Assembly: GCF_047948215.1 (NCBI RefSeq)
Contig: NC_134460.1
Span: 126,369,324-126,433,323, forward strand
Direction of reading: 5' to 3'
DNA from: Lycorma delicatula
Lineage: Eukaryota > Arthropoda > Insecta > Hemiptera > Fulgoridae
DNA: 64,000 nt
Every line of letters begins with the position of its first letter. The first letter of the stretch is position 1. This document shows positions 1-59,337 of the stretch, piece after piece. Both the position numbers and the translations under genes were made by a program. Below the pieces are notes generated by a model. The model did not search any database. It saw only the letters and a program-made list of their open reading frames with translations, and was not told the DNA's origin.

Positions 1-480
1 TACTACCAATTCTTGGAAAGTGCAGGCCAAAGAAGAATGAAGAGGTCTTCGGAAGAAGAAGAGGGAGAAGAAGATGAAGAAGGAAGACCCACTACTCGTC
101 TCAACATCACGGACTGGAGTCCAGAACAGAGCCCAGCAGAGATGCGTCCTGAAGGGCAGCCATAGCAGAAGCGGATGAAGAGCTTCTACATAACCCTTCC
201 TCTAAAACTTAACAAATCAGCAATTGCGACTCCTCTGGAAAAGGGGACGCATTGCTCCCTCCATATAGTTAGTGCCCCGTTGTGGCGTATTCCTGCTAGC
301 ATATAAGCGTAGCACCGAAAGGACTTCAGTGGACGGTCTGAAGGGGAATTACGTCGGGAGGACAGGTTTCATAAGCCTAGCCTTCTGCGGTCGGCCCATA
401 AAATGGGTTCGATAACGCTGGTTCAACAATGGATTGGAATGCAATTAAATCCGTCCTTAAAATACTAAATAATAATAAAC
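1..480 (+). mobile_element. 3' end of a non-LTR retrotransposon, probably R1-clade
   Basis: Frame 1 is open from base 1 to a stop at 163-165 and encodes a short acidic tail containing RRMKRSSEEEEGEEDEEGRP. A GC-rich, non-coding stretch follows to about 450 before the sequence drops to intron-like AT content. An acidic C-terminal tail and a structured GC-rich 3' UTR suit R1-clade LINEs, relatives of which occur at 3.3-4.4 kb. The family assignment is inferred, and the 5' part is outside the window. Confidence 0.45.
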
Positions 481-829
481 AAAACTTGAAAAATTAGACC
501 CGCCATTTAAAAATTAACCTTTTAAAAAAAAACACGCCCGATTAGAATCATCCAGCAGCAAGGGACTCTGTCCAGGTTCTGCGATTTGTAGGGAGAAATA
601 AACTCCCGCCAACATTGCATTCCATTCCAGACCCTAAAGTATTACCTTTTTCATGTTTTTGTTAATTTTTCTCCTGCTTGCAGAGAAAAATGAAATATCT
701 GTTAATTTAATCAACATTGTTTTCTTTTTGGTTGATCATAATTTTTATTTGTTTGTTCCATAGCATTTAAAAGTAATTAGTGATCCTAAGAAATGTAAAA
801 TTATACAAAGACAGGTTCATAATGTGTAA

Positions 830-1131
830 ACCCACCGGGTTGGTCTAGTGGTTAACGCGTCTTCCCAAATCAGCTGATTTGGAAGTCGAGAGTTACAGCG
901 TTCAAGTCCTAGTAAAGCCAGTTATTTTTACACGGATTTGAATACTAGATTGTGGATACCGGTGTTCTTTGGTGGTTGGGTTTCAATTAACCACACATCT
1001 CAGGAACGGTCGAACTGAGAATGTATAAGACTACACTTCATTTACACTCATACATATCATCCCCATTCATCCTCTGAAGAATTATCTAAACGGTAGTTAT
1101 CGGAGGCTAAACAGGAAAAAGAAAGAAAAAA
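830..1131 (+). mobile_element. tRNA-derived SINE, full length
   Basis: This 302-bp element starts acccaccgggttggtctagtgg. It carries a pol III A box (TGGTCTAGTGG, 841-851) and a B box (GTTCAAGTCC, about 900-909), then a tRNA-unrelated body and an A-rich gaaagaaaaaa tail. A 17-bp duplication (aggttcataatgtgtaa) flanks it at 813-829 and 1132-1148, the sign of LINE-mediated insertion. Related copies occur at 14.1, 29.9, 31.2, 39.6 and 63.5 kb. This is the reference copy for the window. Confidence 0.9.
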
Positions 1132-1828
1132 AGGTTCATAATGTGTAACCTTTAAACTGAGAAATTGTTATTTCAGTTTAATGTTAATTTTTAATGTATT
1201 TTTAAAATGTCATTTCTTTTGAAGAACAACATATTTGACAGTTAGTTTTTGTCTGATCTCACTGATACAATATTGTTTTAAACTTTTACTATATCATAGT
1301 TTAGAAAGCTGTTACATAAAGTGTGGGGATGGATTGCTGACAATTAGTTATTTGTTATTTGCAGCATCCTGACATGGGATATTAGCCCCTCTAGTATACC
1401 ATTATAAACTCCAACACTACTTCAGGTAGAAGCACTGTGCATCTATGTGTTAAATGATGCTTTCTAAACTTAACAAGTAATTCATTAGTAGTAAATGTTG
1501 TTGAAAATCAAATTTTTGGTTTTAAGTACTTAAAGAGGATAATATATTACGGTTTTATAGGAATTTTTTTCCTCTAAAATTCATTTAAATGAAATTAGAG
1601 TTACAAAAAAGTGAAGTGTTCAAATTTATCTGCGTATATGTCATTTTTCCTTAACCTTACATTTATTATTTGTTGGAAAATGATTTATTTATATTATACA
1701 ATTTCAGTTAAGTATCTGTTCAAGCCTTTTATTGTCTTAATTTACTAGAACTAAAAATACATTTTTTTCATTTTAGAAAGTTTACAGTTTCTTCTATTAG
1801 TTTTTAAAATATTGTTGTATTTTATTAG

Positions 1829-47363
<45,535 letters not shown>

Positions 47364-47600
47364 GGGGTTATAAGGTGAGAACGCCATGCGGCGTCTTGGT
47401 TCTCCACCAGTAAAAAAACCTCTCCTGTTGCTATATGGAGAGGAAATAATGAGGGATTGATTCCCAATCCTGCCAAGGAATAAGGGCAGGTTAACTCAAG
47501 TCTGGAACAACAAAACACCTCAACAACTTTTATTATTTGCGAATCGTTCAGTTGGGGTCACATTAAAATAAATAAATAAATAATAAAAAAAGTATGTATA
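47364..47600 (+). other. start of SMG1 3' UTR with possible poly(A) signals
   Basis: GC-richer than surroundings until about 47520, with a hairpin cctctcc / ggagagg (47419-47443). Overlapping AATAAA hexamers lie at 47569-47588. Transcript end is not determinable from sequence; a longer 3' UTR is possible. The block may derive from a dispersed repeat. Confidence 0.4.
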
Positions 47601-50600
47601 GATAAAATATAAAAATAATATTACATGGTACTTGTTGGCATGTCATGTAATTATGAAGTCACATCGTTTATATGTGTATTAATGGTCGTGATTGAGTTTA
47701 GCATCGCACCAATTACAAATATGATGGCGATTTAATGCGGTGACCCAACGTACGTTATATTACACAACTATAATTAATATGTAATAAAGCATGACTCTAA
47801 ATCGGCCAGAATTTCTCCTGAATACACTATTCGTTAACTTTGATGTTATTTGAATATATTTAACGACAAATGTTATATGTTTATCATACCACGTCGTAAA
47901 TAAGCATACAAGATTTCATCAACAAATATTTGTATATTTATTTACCACATCATATATATGTATATCTTTTAATATAAAAATAACAATGTAACAAACAGTC
48001 TCTTCTACATACATTTAACTGCTGTCCTTTTTTTTATATATATCAATTCATTTAATACCTACAAATGGTGAAATAATCTGTATATTTTTCATTATTAAAT
48101 AAAATAAAAATGTAGTGATAACACTTCTTTGTTTTGACAACATTAAAATTATAAATTGTAATTTAACATTCATGTTCTTGTTTTTTTCTTTTTTTAATAA
48201 TATTTCATTTCAGTTTCTTTTCATGCAGTGATTTATTTTACAAAACCTAATTATAATAATAAAGAAAAAAATTTTGATATGTTGTTATGTTAATATTTAT
48301 TTTATGCTTATATTTATGTATATTTATTCTTAGAATTGTTAATTTTTTTGTGATAATTTTATGGGATTGAATTTTTTTATTATAAGTTTAAATAAAATAT
48401 ATTTTATGGGGAAGACAATTTCTACTTTGATTTTTTTTCAATAATTTGTTTATGTATATTATATTTTGTGCCGTAGTACATTGAATTACTGATTATGAAA
48501 ATTTATTATGATTTTATATTTTATTTTACTTGTTTTTTATATATTTTTTTTTCAATTTATTAATTTGACACTTTCACTTGGCTATGTAAATTATATTTAT
48601 TGGTTTAACATTTTTCAAAGATTTGCATTTTACTACGCAGTAATGTTTTTATTGTCATACATTTTCTTACTTATTGAATATTTTTTTTATAAACTAAAAA
48701 GAAATTAACCAATTAATAATGTCACCAGGTTAATAAGAGTGAATTTTTGCATTTTGAGGTTGTTATTTAGTCTACTTTACTACTTATCACATACATACCC
48801 ATTGTCATAGAGTATTTATCTAATTGTCTGTATATGTATCATTTTTTTTTTTTTACTTTTTAGACTGAGTAAAAAGAATATATTATCTACAGAACAACAG
48901 AGTTAACATCCAACAATAAAAATTTTGCCTTCAGAACAAAATGTTCTGAAGAAACTTTGCATTTTCTACAGATAGTTAGTTTTTAGAATCTGGTGTAACT
49001 TTTGTAACCATACACAGGTGTACAGTAATGAAACTTTGATTACTAATTAATTCATAATCTTAGAGCAATTTAACTAATGTTATAGGATATTTTCATTCTT
49101 GAAATCTTTTATTTGTTGGGATTTTATTTTGTAAGTATTGAAAAATTAATATTAAGCAAACATATTATATTCAGTTTAATAGAAGTAATTCACATAGGCC
49201 TAATTTTTAAGAATATTTGGGGATTTTGATGGATTATGAGTCACTTTTGTACATGCTCTTCTACTAAGTTTAAATATAAATCTCTTAAAATAAAGTTATA
49301 TAGGATACCATATTTATTTTTATATACTATATGAAAATTTTCATACTGATTAATTTTCAAGTAATTTTCATATAAGTTGAATTAAAATAAGATTTCATGA
49401 GTTTTTATATACATTTTCATTTGCAGATGAGATTGTATTCGTGCATAAATATGAACATTCATAAACAGAGTAATATCCTTTTGATACGCAAAGTTCCTAA
49501 TGGTAGAAAAGGAATTTGTAGTAACAATCCATCTGGATTGTTTATTTTCACTGAACTTGTTTTTCTCTTTAATAATAATCACTTTTACGTAGAATATAAT
49601 CAACCAAGCACATATCCCAAGTCTGTTTTAGAACCATGTCATTTACATTATAATTCATAGGGAATGTACTTAGTAACACAGAATAGCTGTACAGTTATGA
49701 GAAATTGTCATTGTAAAGTTATAAACTTGATAGTACTGCAGTAAACAGTATGTGTTAAATAATAATGATGTAAGTTCCCCAAAATTTAAAACATTTTATT
49801 TTACAAATGAGTAACCAACTGATTCCCTTTGTGATATTTTAATTTTACATTATTTATGGATTTTAAGAATTGTAAATTAAAAAACCTTTTATTACAATAT
49901 TACTGTACACCTAAATTCTCACATTTGATTATTAAGTATATAAAATTCACTGATGAAATTCCATCCTAATGAGTTGTAAAAATAGATTTAAGATGTATAT
50001 TTGACTTGTATTTGATACAAACTTCGCTGACCTTCTAATTTATAAAGATGTAACAAACTAAACAATTGGTTTTAAATTGAGGGTCTGGAATACTTAAGTT
50101 ATTCACTTTGTTTTTATTAAATTATTAATGATTTTTTTTATTCTGAGATCTTCCAGTATTAATAATTATCTTAGCATTTGCATTTTAATTAGACAACCAT
50201 TTTTCCTGGTAATCATCATTGATAAATCTATTGTATTAAACTTAATATAATTATAAATTTCTTTGGTCTTTTTTTCTGTTAAGTCATAGCATCAAAATTG
50301 ATTATTACATTGTAAATTTTAATGTTAGATCCATTACCAAAGTCCACTAAGGCATTTCCAAAACTGTTAATTTTTCTTTTCAATGCTTTCTATCTACAGT
50401 AATAATTAGCTTGTTTTGTAGGTATTTAAAAAAATATTGTCTCTGATGTTTTTTAATGTGACTGTTGTGGATGTAACAATTTTATAGAAAATTATTCGTT
50501 TATTCATGAAAACAATATGGTGATCTATATTTCTTACTTAGTAAGTTAATGTACTTTACTGTTATTGCGTAAATGATTTTTTTCAGCTATGAAAATTACA

Positions 50601-53600
50601 ATATAAGTGTTGATTTATTAATACAAACTGCTTATTTATAAATCTTTGTTTAATATCGTATCAGACACAATTAGTGCTTCATTTTTTGTTTTAATATAGA
50701 TTAAAAATGCTATTTGTGGTTCAGATAATTCAATTGTGAAACATTTGAAGTTAGAAGTTAAGGCTTATGTTACATATTTCACCTTCGTAATTTTTTTATT
50801 ATAATGAGCATATCATGTATGCTTAAATTTAGTACCTCTTTCATGTAATATTAATGTTATAAATAGTAACTAATATCTGCATTCTAAATTAACATATTCA
50901 TATAGTTTTACTTAAAAGAATTTTTAAGCTTATAAGACTGCTCAATTTTAATGTAATTTGGTTTTGCTTCTAAACTAAGGTGTAACACAGATCCAACAGT
51001 TAATCGTACATTATTTAATTAGTATTAAATACCATTATTATCAGTTGCTTGTTAACTTGCTTCTGTTAACAGTTGGTAAAAATTAACTATAGAATTATTC
51101 ACTTATTTAATTAAACTTAAAATATATTATTTTTTAAATTCTTTATTGTTTAAAATATTTTCACTTCCTGAACATTTTTAATTGAATTACAATTTATAAA
51201 ATAGAAAATTTACTTTAACTGTAGAAAATGTATTCATTTTACACACAGATTACAATTTTCTACATTACTCTTAAAAGAATAAATTTATTATTGGAGTAAA
51301 GTAAAATAACGATCATTTTATTTTACTGGTTGATCATAAATTATTTCCGTCATCTTTCTCTGCACTTAACCATTCATTCTAGCCACTAAGTATATATAAT
51401 TACAAACAAAAAAAGGTAATCAACTTAAAAGTAGTTTTTTTTTTTTATAATATATTAATGTTTAGTAAAATCATTACCTTCAGCTTTTCTTATATGTTAA
51501 AGCAATGTTTTTCCTTGTTTTTCTTCTTACATTTTTTTAGGCTACTAACTACTAATACTAAATATTGCCATGCCAACATCTATTCAAATCAAATGTAAAA
51601 ATTATCCTCATTTTTCTTTTTTTAAGAAATTAGTAAAGTAATTTATTATATGATTGGATGTTAATTCATAAAATCTGTTAGATTAATTTACCAAATAAGT
51701 TTAATTTAAAAAAAAAATACATGTACTGTTATAGTCAAATAAGATAACATTTGTTACTTATAGATTCCATTCCAAGAAAATTGTCTGCTAATAGTCTTAT
51801 ATTTTATTAGTTATTCCAATTAATAAGATAAAAAATGTTTTTTTAAAGGTCTTAGAGCATTTATTTTCTAATTTTTTGGTGTAGGTGTAAACGTTTATTA
51901 TCTTTTGAAATAGTAGATTTATTGCCTCATATAAGTAAGACACTATAAAAATGTAACTATATGTTTATAGGATTAGAAAGATATCTATTTTTAATGTTAT
52001 GAGATTATATCTAGAAAAATGAACTGCTAATTTGCATAGGAAAGTTAATTTACATAAAGCTTGAAGGAAAAAGTGATTATAGTACATCAGAGGTTCAAAG
52101 TAATTTTTCACAATTTACTATAAAAATATTTTTTACTTTATTTTATAAAATATACAATTATACACATATAACTAAATGTTTATAAACTTGAAGATAAGTT
52201 ACTGCAAATATTATATTTTTTTAACAATTCTAGGATATTTAAATAACATAGTTTTTTTCTTTAATTGTGAAACTTAATGGTTTTTTTTTTTACTGCTGGT
52301 GGTATTTGACAAGTGCTTGTTTAGTCATACACTATCCTTTTTAATGAGGCTTTTTTACTTAAAATTGATCCCCATGACATTACTGAATGATAATATTTAG
52401 TGACAAATTTTATCATTGTTTTTGTGCAGCTTATATATTATATATTTTACATTATTTGATTTTGTAGTCTGAGAGAGGAAAAAAACAGTGTAACCCATTC
52501 ATCCAGACTAAACAGAATCAGACATCTAGATGAAATACTGGGTAATTTTGAAATTTCATAGTTTACAAATCAAAATAAGTAAATATATTTTATTTTTCTT
52601 AATATCCTGACTTCAAATCAATATGAATGAATGGGATTCAAATAAACAGTATTATACTGCAGTAATTAGTCAATTTCTATAAAATTCCTCATCACATCTC
52701 ACTAGACCATTGCTTTGTGTAATTGTTAGTGGTGGGACTGTTAATTATTAAATCTACATTTGGAGTGATAACTTGTTGCTTCCATGAACTTACCAATTTA
52801 AAATTCCAATGTTTTAAGCACCATTTCTTTATTATTCTCTGCTTCATTTTTGGATAGAATTTCATGTCTTAATTTATAGCATAAAAGAGAAGTATGGTAT
52901 TGGGTTAGTTATACACTATATATACATTAAAAACAGTCATATTGAAGACAAAAAAAAGCAATTGTAAAAAATAAAATCATGTAGCACTTCATAATGTAAT
53001 TAAGGTATTTGACAAAAATGAATAGAATATTAATCTGAAGTGAATAGAATCACTTTCTGAGATTCTTTTTTTCACTCCTTTGATAAGAATTATTGGACAA
53101 GCCCGCTAACAAATAAATGTTATTGGTAAGACCACCATACTGGCTTCATTACACAAATATTTTGCGAAGTTTAATAAATTTTCTTTTGCATTTTCATCTG
53201 ATTTACCTTGGTTATTTTAAAATTCAAGGTTCTAAGCTAAGAACTATAGCTTTACATAGTCAATAGCACTCTACTTAGAACAGCAATAAATAGTCAAAAA
53301 TAGCAAGTTTGATGGCCCTTAATAATAATATATAAGAATAACGTGTGAAGTGTGAAATAATATGGTGTATGGCTAACAGTATTAAGTATAAAAATTAAGT
53401 ACAGTATAGTTATAATTTGGTAAAAATATATACATATAATTCAGGAGAGCTTAAAAAATATATTATTTAGAACTTTATTTAAAGGTTCTGCAACATCCAA
53501 ATGGATAATATAATGATTTTTTTTTTTTTAACTCTTGTCAAATCATCTCTTACAAAAATAAAACTGATAAGAAATTAATTTAATATAAGTTGATTAATTG

Positions 53601-56600
53601 TATGTTTTAACTGTTATCTTGAAAATAGGGAAATTATTAGATATAATTATTATTGTTATAAAATATTTGTATTGTTTAAATAAAATATATTTTAAATTGC
53701 TTTTATTTAAACAAATATTACAGCCATATTTTTAAAAGTAATAACTTGTTTATTAGGATGTGGCATTTATCTATTATTTATTTTTACATCAATTTCGTCT
53801 TCTAACAGGATTGATTTTTGAAAGCCATTTTTTTTCTTTCTTTAAATAGTGTGAATTCAAATATATGTGTATATGAAGTGGGAGTAGTATATATTATATA
53901 TACTTTTGTTTTCAGTCCATTGATTGTGATAGGTATGGGAAATAATGTAATTGCTTCTCTGAAGATTTTGGTAGTTGTTTTTTGTAATTACTATTATTTT
54001 GGTTATTTTGTAAACACTATTGAATGAATGGAGAAAGCTACTGCTTTAAACACTTGTTTTATAATTTTTTGATTTTTATGAAGTGTCTTTTTTAGGTGGA
54101 ATCTTTTTTTTATAGGATTTTCTATTTCCAACATATAGCCAGTACAGTTGTAAGGAAAAGTGCAGAATGTTAGCCATTAGTGTGTGAATCAGTATTTAGT
54201 CTTAATAATATGTACACGAGCTAGTTCATCGTGTCAAGTTTTAGCTCTAAAACAGCTAGCTATTCAGTCCTTTAATTCTATCTACTACTAAATACTATTA
54301 TATTAAATATTAAGAATCTTGTAAGGTAATTGCACAAGTTAACATTTCCAAACAATTAAAGATAATGATTTTCTTAGCTAAACTGTGCACAGTTCAGCAC
54401 GCGCGCGCGCGCATACACACACACACATTTTTTTTATTTACTACACATTTATAAGAAAAGAAACTTTTTTTCAATTTTTTTGATGAACAGTGTAACTCTT
54501 TTCCTTCGTCTCAGTAGTTGATATAATTTCATTCAAAATATAAATGTTTTTGTTACAAATACCGCAAAATATGCGTTGGTATTTGTATAAAGATGTAATT
54601 TATTATATTCAAATAAAAATGATAGATGCAGGAATATTATTTCAATGAATTTTTATTTTCAGTTGATAACTCAATACGGCCATCGATTGCCTCCAGGCCT
54701 GACTTATTTTTTTTTAAATTCAAAACATTAGTATTGTTATCTGATGCACTGCAGTTATTTTGTACGAATATAGTTTTAAATTTTAGTGCTTGTGCATACT
54801 ACTCATTGAAATTTCTGCTTGCAGTTTTCTGATAAATTTTTTAACTATGCAGTTGGAAATAGCAAGTTTTCTATCTTCTGGACTGGGTGCATCTTTGACA
54901 GATCCAGTTTCTCAAATCCTATTAGTTAAGTTTAGCAATGTGGAATATCGATGTTTGAAAATCTTTGGTGAAATATTTCCTTTCCATAACAATTTTTAAA
55001 AAAATGCCGTCCTAAAAAAATTCAAATGTATTAGGTCTCTTATCATATAACTGGAAACAAAACTTTGAATAAAGATTTCAGTGATAATGGGGTAATAAAT
55101 TAAATTGTCAACAATGAAATCTAAATTTTAAGCTAAGTGTATAAGGAGAATAATTTATTATAAACCATTAAAATTTTTCTATAGATATGGCTTTCATTAA
55201 GAATCTATTTTGACAAATCATTTTTTCTGTTGAACTAGAAGATATCAGAATTAACCTTTAATAATATATTAGCAGTCTATCTGCTGAACAATTAGAGATT
55301 TTTTCCTTACAACTTGCTCCTTCTGACTATCAGTTAAAGTCATCATGAAGCTAAAATAATATTAATTAGAAAAAATTATCCTTTAAAATTTGTTGGAATA
55401 GAGAAGTATCAAATTTATGCACCTGTTTTTTTTTTGGTTTTTTTTTTTACATAAGGAAGATTTTAGATAATCTACAACTAATATATGTTTTAAATATATA
55501 CCTCCCATATATTGACTTTATTAAATATTTTACATATAAATCATTCCAAAATTCTTGTACTTACAGATTTTGTTGATTCAATAAGACTATAAAGAGAAAA
55601 AAGGCTTACATTTTCTGATTTTTAGGGTTTCATAAGTTGAAGAAAAAAAGAATTTATTTACATTTTAGGACCAAAACCCAATTTTATCTTTTTTATACAC
55701 AAAAAGTAATTCCCTCATTGTAATTTATTAAAATTTAATGCATAGCATATAACAAATATTTATCTTATTCATGCATTTTGTCATTTTATTTGCATAAGTT
55801 TTTATAGAAAGCAAAATCAGTTTTATTCTCTCTGCATATTTCTTCTAGTAGTCATATGCATTAGTGATAAATTGCTATGCTAAGAGAAATTAGAATATTT
55901 AATCACTAATGCATATATTAGTTAACACAAATTAATTACTGGGAGATTTATATTGGCCATTAGTGGTTAGCAATAAAAAAAAAAACTGTAAAGAAAAGAA
56001 ATGAGTTCTTTTATTCAAGATTTAAGACTATATTAATACTCCTTACCTAGATTCATAGGTGTGTTTAAAAAGTCTATTGTACTTAAGTATATATATTATA
56101 TATTCTTACCCACTCGCATATAAACATGTTTTTAATAGTTATTAATTACAAAAGCAGGAAGTAATAAGTATTTATTTCTGTTTAAGAAGTAGTTGAGTAT
56201 AGATGTTAAGTTTTTTATGGCGCAAAATTATTTTTATGGAATGAATTGAGAACATCAATTTTAGTATCATTCGACGGATTTTTTTTATAATGTCATGTTA
56301 CATCAGTTTTAAGTAATACTTTTCGTAACATTAAATATTTATGGAAATAATGTATTTATTTTACTTGTGTATAAAAAATAATACATTGCAGTATCTGTGT
56401 AGTATAATTAACAATGAGTAAAACTTTGTTGTATATATTTCTATATTAATTGTAAAATGAACTTCATATGATCACAGCAAAATATCATTATTTTATTTAT
56501 TTTTTTATTATGATTTGAATAAAATAATTCAGAAAACAAATAAATTATGGTTTTTGAAAATATGCATTAGTATTGTGCAGTTGTGTAATAGTAATTGTAT

Positions 56601-59337
56601 TTTTTTATTTTTGTAGGGTGTGGTTGAAATCATGTAATTACTCAATTTTCTGATAAATTTTACTCTAATTCTGAGTTAATGTTTTCTTCACTTGATGTTT
56701 TACTTATTTCTTATTACTAAATTTTTTGAGTTTCTATGTGTCATTAAATTTGTTATGAATGATTCTATGAAAATTATTTATTCAGTTGCATTGAAAAACA
56801 TTTCGGTTTTCCTATTTACGACAGTGCTTTGTTTGAATTTTTGGGAAATAACATTTTTCATTAATCCCAAAAAAATTCCTATTCACTTTTTAATATTAGT
56901 AATGCTAATTTTGCTACCTCATAGCCGTTACAAGTACTACATTGTGAAGAAAAATTAATTTATCTTCTGGTATATTAGTTATTTATAAAAATATAAAATT
57001 ACATGAGACTGTTGTTAATATTTGGCTTTATTAAAATAAAAAATTCTCTTGCAAATAATTTAACATTATTAAATATTTTGTGTATTATATTATTTAGCTG
57101 TAAGCATTAACAATATTCATTAATAAATTTTAAAGGAAACACTCAAAAACTAGCAAAAATTTTTTTTTAATTTAAATTAACCCCACCTATGTCTGTCAAT
57201 ATCTTGTCCTATCAACATCTGTTATATCAAATTTTTCAGATAATTTTATTAGAAACTCTCCAAAAATTACTCTTTATTTTTCCCTTCTAATTGGATGATA
57301 TTCTAAATGGTATACAATATCTACAATGATCAGAGTAGTCAGGCAGTTATAGCAAGGTGCATGTAGAGGGGAGTAGGTATACGGCTATAAGTAGAGAGGA
57401 AAGCACCTTGCTCTGCTATATTTTGAAAAACCAAGCCCCAGATTTACATAATCAATGGTAATTTAAAAAAATCTGTTTGTGTTAAAATAATATTGTAGTT
57501 AATCATTTTTCACCATAAAATAAAAAGAATTAAATTGAAAATTTGAGAATATTTTCCTGAAAAATAATATGCTGTGGGAGATACAGGTTGTTATGTTTAG
57601 TTTATGTTTAGAGTTAAAATCAATTTACTCACATGTAACTGTATTATACATTTCAGTTTTTTATTATCAGTTATCAAAGAAGATTATATATATTCTGTTG
57701 TTTTGGGTATTGATGCTTAGAAGCAAAAAGACTTATGTAGTAATTTTGAGGTTAGAATTTCACATACTCAATTTTCTTTTAGCCTAAGAGTCTAATTTCT
57801 TTTTAGATAATAAATACAAAACTAAATCCATTTTATTTTGTTGCAACAAATATGCAAAACATCCACTGTGTACTTGATCTAAGTACTTGTTAATGACTGC
57901 TGATAAAGCCTATAAATTTTCTGGATGGCAATATATTTATTTCCTATTAACCTTTTTAAAAATGACAATATTACATTTATAGAATCAAATGATATAAATA
58001 AATTTAAAAAATGCTATTTTAATTAATAAATAAAAATATTGTACCAAATAAAATTGAAAAAATATTCAGGTATATGGAAGAGGTATGAGAGGTAAATGAA
58101 GAAATTTATGTTTTTGTAACTATAAGCGTAAAAGTTATTATAAAGGAAAAAAGTTGAATGGGTTGATATAGGAAAAAATATGAAATTGTGCAAACTGTAA
58201 TTAAATTAAATCTGAAGTGATTTATAATTTTGACAAAAGTAACTTCAAATTAGTACCAGCTGCCGATATATTGGTGGTATATATAGATAATACCTATGGA
58301 TTCAATCCTACATTCATCTTGTTCAATCCTAAGCATTTTTTTTATGAATACAGGATTGAATCTAAAATTATAATTTGTGTAGATATGTCTAGAAAATACA
58401 ATTATTATTAATAGTAGGGGTTTTTCTTTGTAATAATTACAATCTTGTTAGAAAAGGAAATTGTTGAATTTTGTTAATTTATAATATATTTCTATTTTTT
58501 AATTATATTTGTTGTAGTGGATAGCTTTAATAATAATTATTATTATATTTATGATTAATATTATTATTTTATTACTGTATGGGGGATTTCTTATTAATTA
58601 AGGAAATGGTTATATCTTACTTGTTCCAGCTTACATTCATTATTAGCCGTAAAAATAGTTAATAAAGTAAAGGAAATAAAATGTAAGGTATTAATATATT
58701 ATACTTTTTTTTTTCTCTTTTTTGTGTAAGAAAATCTTTTTTATATTAATTTGTCTCCTTAATCTATAATAAATTTTTCTTTGAAAATAAATATTGAAAT
58801 GTAGAATTTTTATACGTTGTTTTCTGTTATAATCCCTTGTACTCCATTTTCTGACAAAGTGTGTGTAATAGTGAAAAACTATCTGAGGATGACCTCAGTT
58901 GATATTGTAAGATTAATTATCCCATCTCCATTAACTGGTCATACTACTTGAATATGTTGTATTTAGTAGCATTATGTTCATTGAGGCATGTTAAACATAT
59001 AGAGGACTGAAGAGAATAGAATTGGCATGTCTGGAATTTAATCATGGCTACATGATTACTTCTAAGATTGCTGCTTAGAAACTTTTACTATTGAAATTGT
59101 TATATTGGTTGAAATTTATTGTTCTGTGTCTTAGATTCTTTAACTACAAGATTAAGAGAAACAATTTTCCAAAAATTGCAGTCAATCTCAAAAATCTTTA
59201 AGAAGTATCTATCCAATTCCAATTGTATTAGGAATGTGTTATTGATTTCATGTTTTCTTCAAGAGCCAAATATATTGTTGCTTATTAATTAGTTTGCCAA
59301 GCCCACCAACCTGCTGGATATATGTAGTGTTACATTT
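47601..59337. other. long AT-rich stretch without recognisable gene or transposon
   Basis: About 11.7 kb of homopolymer-rich sequence. Open frames of 60-90 codons occur but are Phe/Ile/Tyr/Leu-rich and lack family motifs. Items inside: a 15-bp perfect stem hairpin at 55854-55916, inverted repeats at 57351-57412 and 58299-58362, and a (CG)n(CA)n run at 54399-54427. It could be extended SMG1 3' UTR, intergenic DNA, or an intron of a neighbouring gene. Confidence 0.5.

Noticed and set aside
840..912. A tRNA gene at the SINE head
   Set aside because: The A and B boxes are present, but the remainder does not fold as a tRNA, a SINE body follows, and a target duplication flanks the whole.
48508..57787. 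Hydrophobic open frames of 60-90 codons (for example at 48508, 53818, 56692, 57569)
   Set aside because: Their Phe/Ile/Leu/Tyr content is what AT-rich random sequence gives; no start context, splice pattern or conserved motif.
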